Origin: Plantactinospora sp. BC1
Lineage (GTDB): Bacteria > Actinomycetota > Actinomycetes > Mycobacteriales > Micromonosporaceae
Assembly: GCF_003030345.1 (NCBI RefSeq)
Contig: NZ_CP028158.1
Span: 4,092,001 to 4,156,000 of the forward strand
DNA length: 64,000 nucleotides
Direction: 5' to 3'
Made by a program: the position numbers and the translations under genes. The notes beneath the pieces are model-generated. The model saw only the letters and a list, made by a program, of their open reading frames with translations, was not told the origin of the DNA and searched no databases. Shown one piece after another: positions 58,743 through 64,000 of this stretch. How positions within the stretch are numbered: the stretch's first letter is position 1; each line of letters opens with the position of its first letter.

Positions 58743-59633
58743 TCAGACCGACAGTGCGGCGCGAGCCGCCCTACCTACCGCATCCCGGTACGCCGCACCG
58801 AAGAGCGCGGTGTGCACGAGCAGCAGGTGGAGCTGGTGCACCGGTACCCGTTCCCGCCAGCCGTCGGCGAGTGGCCACACCTCCTGGTAGGCGTCCACGA
58901 TCGTCTCCAGGTGCGGGGCGCCGCCGAAGAGCGCGAGCTGGGCCAGGTCGGTTTCCCGGTGCCCGCCGTGCGCCGCCGGGTCGACCAGCCAGGCCCGCCC
59001 GTCGGCGCCCCACAGCAGGTTGCCCGGCCACAGGTCGCCGTGGATCCGGGCGGGCGGCTCGGCGCCGCCGTACCCGTCGATCCGGGAGATCACCAGCTCG
59101 ACCAGGGTGACCTCGGCCGCGGAGAGCGCGCCGTTGTCGACCGACTGCCGCAGGTAGGGCACGAGCCGGTGCTCGCCGAACCAGACCGGCCACGGGCCGG
59201 CGGACGGGGTGTTGTCCTGCGGCAGCGCCCCGACGAAGCCGGGCCAGTCCGCGCCGAAGGTGTCGGCGCCGGCCCGGTGCAGCGCGGCCAGCTCGGCACC
59301 GAACCGCGCGGACGCCGCCGGGGTGGCCTCGCCCGGCTCCACCCACTCCAGGGCCAGCAGCTCCGGCAGCGCCGCGATCACCTCCGGCACCGGGACCGCG
59401 CCGGCCGCGCGCAGCCAGCGCAGCCCGGCCGCCTCGGTGGCGAAAAAATTCTCGGGTACGGCTTCGGCGGCCCCCTCCGGCCAGGACTTGGCGAAGACGG
59501 AGTTGCCGTCGTCCAGGGTGAGTCGGGTGGCGGTGCAGATGTCGCCACCGGGCACCGGCGTCTCCCGGATCCGCTGGTGGGTGAGGAATAGCGGAAGCTG
59601 CCCGGGATGCTCCCGCAGGTACGCCAGGTCCAT
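58743..59633 (-). CDS. Fructosamine kinase family protein
   Basis: 296 residues from ATG 59633 (MDLAYLREHPGQLP); the frame continues upstream without homology. Protein-kinase-like fold: FAKSWPEG (ATP-binding Lys), EAAGLRWLRAAGAVPVPEV, LALEWVEPGEATP (hinge), RIHGDLWPGNLLWGADGRAWLVDPAAHGGHRETDLAQL with the catalytic Asp and metal-binding Asp. The family phosphorylates fructosamines on glycated proteins or small sugars. The physiological substrate in actinobacteria is uncertain. It lies immediately upstream of moaA on the minus strand. Confidence 0.92.
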   Translation of the reverse strand: MDLAYLREHPGQLPLFLTHQRIRETPVPGGDICTATRLTLDDGNSVFAKSWPEGAAEAVPENFFATEAAGLRWLRAAGAVPVPEVIAALPELLALEWVEPGEATPAASARFGAELAALHRAGADTFGADWPGFVGALPQDNTPSAGPWPVWFGEHRLVPYLRQSVDNGALSAAEVTLVELVISRIDGYGGAEPPARIHGDLWPGNLLWGADGRAWLVDPAAHGGHRETDLAQLALFGGAPHLETIVDAYQEVWPLADGWRERVPVHQLHLLLVHTALFGAAYRDAVGRAARAALSV

Positions 59634-59691
59634 CTGGGCAAGGTAGCTCTTCGTCGACCGCTCTTGGCCAACCAGGTGTCGCGGCGCGGCG

Positions 59692-60222
59692 ATGGGGAGT
59701 AGATATGAGAACGTGGCCGCCACCGCGATCCGACCGTACCGGCCGGCCGACCATCGGGCCGGTCGGCGGCTCTGGGCCGAGTTGGCCGAGCAGCACCGCG
59801 AGCTGTACGAGGATCCGACCTTCGGCGGCACCGACCCGGGCGCGGCGTTCGAGGAGTACCTGACCCGGCTGGACCTCTCCGGCGTGTGGGTGGCGGAGCG
59901 GGGCGATGCCGGCGTGGTCGGGCTGGTCGGTCTGATCATGGACGGCCGGGACGGCCGGGTCGAGCCGGTGGTGGTGACCGCCCGGCTCCGGGGCCAGGGG
60001 ATCGGCCGGGCGCTGCTCGACCAGGTGGCCGAGGAGGCTCGGCGGCGCGGGCTGGCCCGGCTCACCGTGAAGCCGCAGTCCCGCAACGTGGAGGCGCTGC
60101 GCTGCCTGCGCGGCGCCGGCTACGACGTGCTTTCCGCGATCGAGTTGACCGTCGAGCTGCGGCCGCGCTCGGGTGCCCGCCGTGACCCGATCGAGCTGCA
60201 CGGGCAGCAGTTCCACACCTGA
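59692..60222 (+). CDS. GNAT-family N-acetyltransferase
   Basis: 176 residues from ATG 59692; GTG 59713 is an alternative start. The central motif is VEPVVVTARLRGQGIGRALLDQVAEEA, with the Q-x-x-G-x-G acetyl-CoA site as RGQGIG, followed by LTVKPQSRNVEALRCLRGAGYDVL. The substrate is unknown. Divergent from the fructosamine kinase gene, and closed by a hairpin at 60271-60299. Confidence 0.9.
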   Translation: MGSRYENVAATAIRPYRPADHRAGRRLWAELAEQHRELYEDPTFGGTDPGAAFEEYLTRLDLSGVWVAERGDAGVVGLVGLIMDGRDGRVEPVVVTARLRGQGIGRALLDQVAEEARRRGLARLTVKPQSRNVEALRCLRGAGYDVLSAIELTVELRPRSGARRDPIELHGQQFHT

Positions 60223-60270
60223 CCCGGAGGGCGCAGAAGGTTCCGAATGGTCAACCTCTGCCGTGCGCCC

Positions 60271-60299
60271 ACGGCCTCTCCACACCAGGGAGAGGCCGT
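60271..60299 (+). terminator. Hairpin after the GNAT gene
   Basis: An 11-bp perfect stem (ACGGCCTCTCC and complement, seven-base loop) 49 bases after the stop codon. No strong T tract; probable weak terminator. Confidence 0.55.
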
Positions 60300-60409
60300 A
60301 TTCACGTTGCGTCCTGGCGTGCACCTAATACGCTGCGTGCTGCCGGCAACACAGCGGCCCGCGCCGACCGGACTATCGCGGTCCGGCCGCACGTCTACGG
60401 GGAGGACAC

Positions 60410-62008
60410 ATGGCTGCTGCGCGTCTTCGCGCAGTCTCACGCATCCTGGCCACCACCACAGCGGCCACGGTGCTACTCGGGGCGGCGGCCGCACCGGCCG
60501 CCGCGGCGGCGAAACCGAAGATCACCTTCTCAGGCATCGCATTCGCGACGGACCAGGTCGACACCACCACCGGTGGTACGGCCGTCACCCTGAACTGGAC
60601 GGTGAACGATACGTCGACCACTGCCCGCGACCTCAGCGGCAGCATCTACGTGCAGCGTTACAGCGGTACCACCGCGATCGGGCCGGTCGAGCAGATTCGG
60701 TTCGGTCTCAACGGCGGCTGGCCCGTCGTCGGGCCGCACACGGGCGGGATCGCCAGCTCCTCCTACGCGTACGACTTCCTCGTGACCGAGTACGGTCCGG
60801 CTGCGCCGGTGACCTACCGCGTCACCAAGATCACCGCGACCGACGACCAGGGCACCACGCGGACCCTGTCCGGCGCCAAGATCGACCCAGCGGCCGTGCT
60901 GGCCGCCACCCAGACCCCCGACACCGCGCCGCCGGGGATCGAGATGGTCTGGCTCGACCCGCCAACCAAGGCCCACATGTACGACGACGGCTCCGGTACA
61001 ACCCTGCGCTACGGCGTAAACATCAAGGACGACCCGGGGGCGGGCTTCTGGAAGGGCCGCATCGTGCTGGACGGTCCCGGCGCCGCCGAGATCGTCGCGC
61101 CGATCACCCTGTCGTACAGCAACCAGGGCGGAATGCTCTGTGGGGACAGGCAGAACTGGGAAATTTGGCACGTTCAGTGCCAGGTGCCGGTGACGCTGCC
61201 GCCGGGTAGTCCCACCGGCGAATGGAGGGTGAAGGCGGTCAACCTGACCGACCGGGCCGGCAACACCAAGCGCTACACCGGCATCGACGTGCCGACGGTG
61301 CGGGTCACCCGCAACGAGGCGATCAGCGCCACCGGATTCGCGCTGAACCCGACACAGGTGAACAACTGGCGCGAGCCGGCGACGACCACGCTGACGTTCA
61401 CCGCGAGCGGAGTACAGGGCGAGTTGACCGCCACGGTCGAGACCACGACCTGCTCGACCTGGAACCAGGTGCTGACCGAGGGACCGGCTGGCACGTACTC
61501 GCTGCCGGTGGTGATGAGCCAGCTAAGCGACTCATGCACCATCGACGGCATCCTGTTCACCGACACGGCCGGTTCGGTCTCGGTGTACGGCACCCACTAC
61601 GGGGGGCCGGCGCTCGACCTGCGGGCCACTCGGGTGCCCGACCCGACCCGGCCGGTGGCGATCGCGGCGGCACTGAGCCGCACCGAGGCCGCTCCGGGGG
61701 AGGTGGCCCACGGCATCAGCGTCCATGTCACCATCGACGACGTAACGCTCGCTCCGGTGGATGGGTTCTCGACCACCATCTACAACTCCCTCGGCCACTC
61801 GGTGGGCGGCGCGTACGGCGGCATCAACGTCGGGTCAGACGGGCGCCTCTCGCTGCCCGTCAGCTTCCGCAGCCTGCCGCCGGGGACGTACACGGTGGGC
61901 TTCACACTCACCACCTCGGCCGGCAACAGCGCATCGTGGGGCTATCCCAACGGCGGTACTCCGGCACCGTCCGGGCCGCTGGTGTTCACCAGCCTGCCAG
62001 CGGCCTGA
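60410..62008 (+). CDS. Secreted multi-domain beta-rich protein, unknown function
   Basis: 532 residues from ATG 60410, with GGGGAGGAC upstream. A Sec signal peptide (MAAARLRAVSRILATTTAAT..., cleavage near residue 34 after AAAAA) exports it. The mature part is Thr/Gly/Asp-rich and looks like several immunoglobulin-like or similar beta-sandwich domains (about 36-180, 185-320, 325-430, 430-530). Two pairs of Cys could form disulfides (LCGDRQ/HVQC; TTCST/DSC). No membrane anchor or catalytic motif is seen. A T-tract terminator follows. It might be a surface or matrix protein, but that is inference. Confidence 0.7.
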   Translation: MAAARLRAVSRILATTTAATVLLGAAAAPAAAAAKPKITFSGIAFATDQVDTTTGGTAVTLNWTVNDTSTTARDLSGSIYVQRYSGTTAIGPVEQIRFGLNGGWPVVGPHTGGIASSSYAYDFLVTEYGPAAPVTYRVTKITATDDQGTTRTLSGAKIDPAAVLAATQTPDTAPPGIEMVWLDPPTKAHMYDDGSGTTLRYGVNIKDDPGAGFWKGRIVLDGPGAAEIVAPITLSYSNQGGMLCGDRQNWEIWHVQCQVPVTLPPGSPTGEWRVKAVNLTDRAGNTKRYTGIDVPTVRVTRNEAISATGFALNPTQVNNWREPATTTLTFTASGVQGELTATVETTTCSTWNQVLTEGPAGTYSLPVVMSQLSDSCTIDGILFTDTAGSVSVYGTHYGGPALDLRATRVPDPTRPVAIAAALSRTEAAPGEVAHGISVHVTIDDVTLAPVDGFSTTIYNSLGHSVGGAYGGINVGSDGRLSLPVSFRSLPPGTYTVGFTLTTSAGNSASWGYPNGGTPAPSGPLVFTSLPAA

Positions 62009-62026
62009 CCTACCACACAGCGGTAA

Positions 62027-62066
62027 GTGCGGCCTGCTCCCCGTTCGGGAGTGGGCCGCACCTTTT
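62027..62066 (+). terminator. Rho-independent terminator after the secreted protein
   Basis: Outer 8-bp stem GTGCGGCC/GGCCGCAC with an inner imperfect stem (CTCCC/GGGAG), followed by CTTTTGG. It lies 19 bases after the stop codon. Confidence 0.8.
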
Positions 62067-62101
62067 GGCTATTCGAGTGCCGGCCGTTGTCCTGGCCCGC
62101 G

Positions 62102-62293
62102 CTACCGCCGGTGTGTGATGCCCGCGACGAAGGCGTGCCAGGCGGTGGGGGTGAAGGCGAGGTTGCCGCCGTCGCGGTCCTTGCTGTCCCGGACGAGTAC
62201 GCGGCCGGGCAGGTTGTCCGCGACCTCGACGCAGTCCCCACCGTTCGGGGTGGAACGTGTGCTCTTGCGCCAGGCGGCGTCGGTCAAGTCCAT
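62102..62293 (-). CDS. DUF397 domain protein
   Basis: 63 residues. It matches DUF397 throughout: AAWRKSTRSTPNGGDCVEVAD, VLVRDSKDRDGGNLAFTPTAWHAFV. The gene starts inside the last codons of the XRE regulator (10-base overlap), so they are translationally coupled. DUF397 and XRE/DUF5753 pairs are common in actinomycetes, where the small partner is thought to act with the regulator, comparable to the BldB/WhiJ-type systems in development. Confidence 0.9.
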   Translation of the reverse strand: MDLTDAAWRKSTRSTPNGGDCVEVADNLPGRVLVRDSKDRDGGNLAFTPTAWHAFVAGITHRR

Positions 62294-63069
62294 GACTTTG
62301 CCACTTCCTTGAGGAGGTCCAGGGATTGGCGAGCTGGCAGTGCGACTGCGCTGACACTATCCCAGACCTCGTGCAGCGTGGCGACCTGGTTTGGGCTGGT
62401 CACGGTCTGCCCCACCAGGTGGTTGTCGAGGTAGCCGACGTCCTCGGCATCGGTGAAGCTCGCGAGTGCCAGAGGGCCACCCCAGCCGAGATGCGCCGGG
62501 GCGTCGGCAGGAATCACCCGGATGGTGATGTTGGGCCGCTCCGTGAGCGTGATGAGGTGCCGGATCTGCTCCGACATGATTTCCGGCTCGCCGCGTCGAA
62601 GCGCCAGTTCCTCGATGATGGCAGAGACGCGAGGCGGGTTGGTGCGATCAAGAATGTCCTGGCGGCTCACCCGGAGCTGAACCTTGCGCTCCAACTCGTC
62701 GGTTTGCAGCGGACTACATGAGAGAACCATTCGCGCGTACCGCTCGGTTTGGAAGAGTCCGGGGATCACCAGTGCGCCGTAGAGCCGTAGGGCGGTGGCC
62801 TTCTCCTCGTACTCCAGCCAGGGGCGCAACCAGACCGGGGCGAGTTCCTGCTTGACGAAGCTCTCGTAGAAGACCGCCAGCGACGTGCCGAACTCGTTGT
62901 CGACAGCCTGGAGATAGTCGAGCTTGACCGGCCGGGTGCCTCGCTCGACGGCGCTGACGTGCTGCGGCGAGAAGTAGAGGCGTGATCCCCACTCGTCCTG
63001 GCTGAGCCCCTCGACCGTCCTCCGGCGCCGCAATTCCCATAGCAGAAATTCGCTGGCTGACATGTTCAT
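62284..63069 (-). CDS. XRE-family regulator with DUF5753 domain
   Basis: 261 residues from ATG 63069 with GGAGAG five bases upstream; the frame continues further but without homology. The helix-turn-helix covers about 8-65 (LLWELRRRRTVEGLSQDEWG, YFSPQHVSAVERGTRPV). DUF5753 follows from about 85 (YEEKATALRLYGALVIPGLFQTERYARMVL, then ITIRVIPADAPAH). These regulators belong to the WhiJ-like group that controls development and antibiotic production. Its target is not evident. A 17-bp perfect inverted repeat lies upstream near 63270. Confidence 0.9.
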   Translation of the reverse strand: MNMSASEFLLWELRRRRTVEGLSQDEWGSRLYFSPQHVSAVERGTRPVKLDYLQAVDNEFGTSLAVFYESFVKQELAPVWLRPWLEYEEKATALRLYGALVIPGLFQTERYARMVLSCSPLQTDELERKVQLRVSRQDILDRTNPPRVSAIIEELALRRGEPEIMSEQIRHLITLTERPNITIRVIPADAPAHLGWGGPLALASFTDAEDVGYLDNHLVGQTVTSPNQVATLHEVWDSVSAVALPARQSLDLLKEVAKSWT

Positions 63070-63251
63070 TCGCACTCTCCGACTCTCTACGAGGGATGCC
63101 CGATTCTCTACGTCCGAATACCTCCGTGGCCGGTCTGACCACCCGACCGTCGCCCATCTTCCCCAGTCCGTCATCCGGAGTCCAGAGTGGAAGGCAGGCG
63201 CATTCGTCCGGATCCGTAACGCGATCCCCCCGAAAGGACGGGCGGATGTGC

Positions 63252-63292
63252 GCGGGGGTGCATCGGTGTGTACGCCACCGATGCACCCCCGC
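63252..63292. repeat. 17-bp perfect inverted repeat in the divergent promoter
   Basis: GCGGGGGTGCATCGGTG (63252-63268) and its complement (63276-63292) with a seven-base loop. It lies 183 bases upstream of the XRE start and 40 bases before the start of the plus-strand gene at 63332. It could be an operator or an RNA hairpin in the plus-strand leader. Confidence 0.7.
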
Positions 63293-63331
63293 ATCCAACG
63301 CGTCGCAGCGGGCGGAGGAAGGCACCATGGA

Positions 63332-63793
63332 ATGGCGATCACGATCGAATTCGACACACCGTCGGGATTGGCGCAGATGGTGGCGCTATTGCCGGTGCGG
63401 GCTCCGTTGGCGTTGCCCCGACTCGGCCGCGCCCGCGCCGTTCCGCGTGCCGCGCCTGCGGGCCAGGAACTCACGGTGGTGAGCCGCCGGCCGTACGCCC
63501 GGTTCCGGCCGCACACGCCGATCCGGCCGCCGTTCCGTTGCCGCGAGTGCGGCGGACCCTGGCCGTGTCAGCCGGCCCGGCTGGTGCTGCTGGCGATGTA
63601 CCGCGACGACCGGCACCGGTTGGCCGTCTTCCTGGCCAGCCGGCTGCTGGCGGCGATCGAGGACCAGCCCGGCCGGGAACCGATGGATCTCGCCGCACGG
63701 TTTCTGGGTTGGCTTCCTCCGATATCGACTAGGTTCGATGCAACTGGCGGCGGGTCGCGTCCGGCGGCTGAGCAGCCGAAATACGGAGAGTAG
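63332..63793 (+). CDS. Small cysteine-containing conserved actinobacterial protein
   Basis: 153 residues from ATG 63332 (MAITIEFDTPSGL); ATG 63327 is out of frame. The central segment FRCRECGGPWPCQPARLVLLAMYRDD has three Cys in a CxxC-x5-C arrangement, seen in many actinomycete proteins encoded close to XRE/DUF397 genes. The second half is helical (LAVFLASRLLAAIEDQ, DLAARFLGWLPP) and the end is disordered. Function unknown. The divergent promoter region with the XRE gene carries a 17-bp inverted repeat. Confidence 0.75.
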   Translation: MAITIEFDTPSGLAQMVALLPVRAPLALPRLGRARAVPRAAPAGQELTVVSRRPYARFRPHTPIRPPFRCRECGGPWPCQPARLVLLAMYRDDRHRLAVFLASRLLAAIEDQPGREPMDLAARFLGWLPPISTRFDATGGGSRPAAEQPKYGE

Positions 63794-63864
63794 CTGTGGA
63801 TAGCTTCGGGCGTGTCATCCACAGGGGTCCCGGCCGGGCTGCCCGGCTCGGCACGCTGCCCGCT

Positions 63865-64000
63865 ATGACGCCGATCGATCGAGCCGTCCTCGCCGTCCGC
63901 TCGACCACCGACCTGCTCGCCGCCGTGCCCTACCTGCTGGGCTTCCACCCGGCCGACAGCGTGGTGGTGATCGCGCTGCGCGGCAACCAGGTCGTCTTCG
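63865..64000 (+). CDS. DUF4192 family protein (5' end only)
   Basis: 45 residues are visible, starting MTPIDRAVLAVRSTTDLLAAVPYLLGFHPADSVVVIAL, the characteristic N-terminus of DUF4192. A GTG at 63811 is in frame further upstream. The gene continues past the right edge. DUF4192 proteins are of unknown function. Upstream, TGTGGATAG (63795-63803) is a one-mismatch DnaA-box match. Confidence 0.8.
   Translation, partial: MTPIDRAVLAVRSTTDLLAAVPYLLGFHPADSVVVIALRGNQVVF

Overview
This is a very GC-rich actinobacterial chromosome segment, most probably from the family Micromonosporaceae. The grounds are the near-exclusive G/C third codon positions, GTG/TTG starts, mycothiol-dependent, SARP, DUF397/XRE, LppU and DUF4192 family genes, and a core block laid out like Mycobacterium tuberculosis Rv0046c-Rv0058. 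There are no phage structural genes, transposases, rRNA or convincing tRNA genes; this is mostly housekeeping chromosome with short accessory stretches.

Layout. 0-7.2 kb: flotillin/NfeD membrane pair, a SigE-type ECF sigma factor followed by two 9-codon minicistrons and a membrane-anchored beta-propeller protein, an MMPL exporter with its TetR repressor and twin operator, and Ogt. 7.2-9.4 kb: CopB-type copper ATPase behind a CsoR-like operator. 9.4-31 kb: the conserved core (ino1, padR with a perfect 23-bp operator, DUF5318, bifunctional PBP, GT87, a second polytopic GT-C-like protein, endonuclease IV, rpsF-ssb-rpsR-rplI, a repeat-rich membrane protein, dnaB). dnaB is interrupted by two inteins of different mechanistic class. 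31-37.4 kb: small metabolic genes, a glycosyltransferase-FluC-FluC run and a GGDEF-EAL protein. 38-41.2 kb: an AfsR-like SARP regulator. 41.6-44.4 kb: moaC-mog-moeA-moaE; moaD and moaA lie 13 kb further on at 57.4-58.7 kb. Between them: a PimE-like mannosyltransferase, DoxX, GNAT, an AAA ATPase with repeated CTAG palindromes, two LppU paralogues, an EamA transporter, a prepilin peptidase and a fusion of an EndoQ-type PHP nuclease with a UvrD helicase. 58.7-64 kb: fructosamine kinase, GNAT, a secreted protein, an XRE/DUF397 pair, a cysteine-containing small protein and the start of a DUF4192 gene.

The most notable items are the dual-intein DnaB (a class 3 intein in the P-loop plus a class 1 intein at the classic C-terminal site), the EndoQ-UvrD fusion, the chained minicistrons made by a triplicated translational-coupling junction, the twin CTAG palindromes at an AAA ATPase gene, a cysteine-free bS18 at the main ribosomal locus, and a possible autoregulatory leader before rpsF. 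Short tandem duplications at gene junctions recur through the window. All functional assignments come from reading motifs and context; no database search was run.
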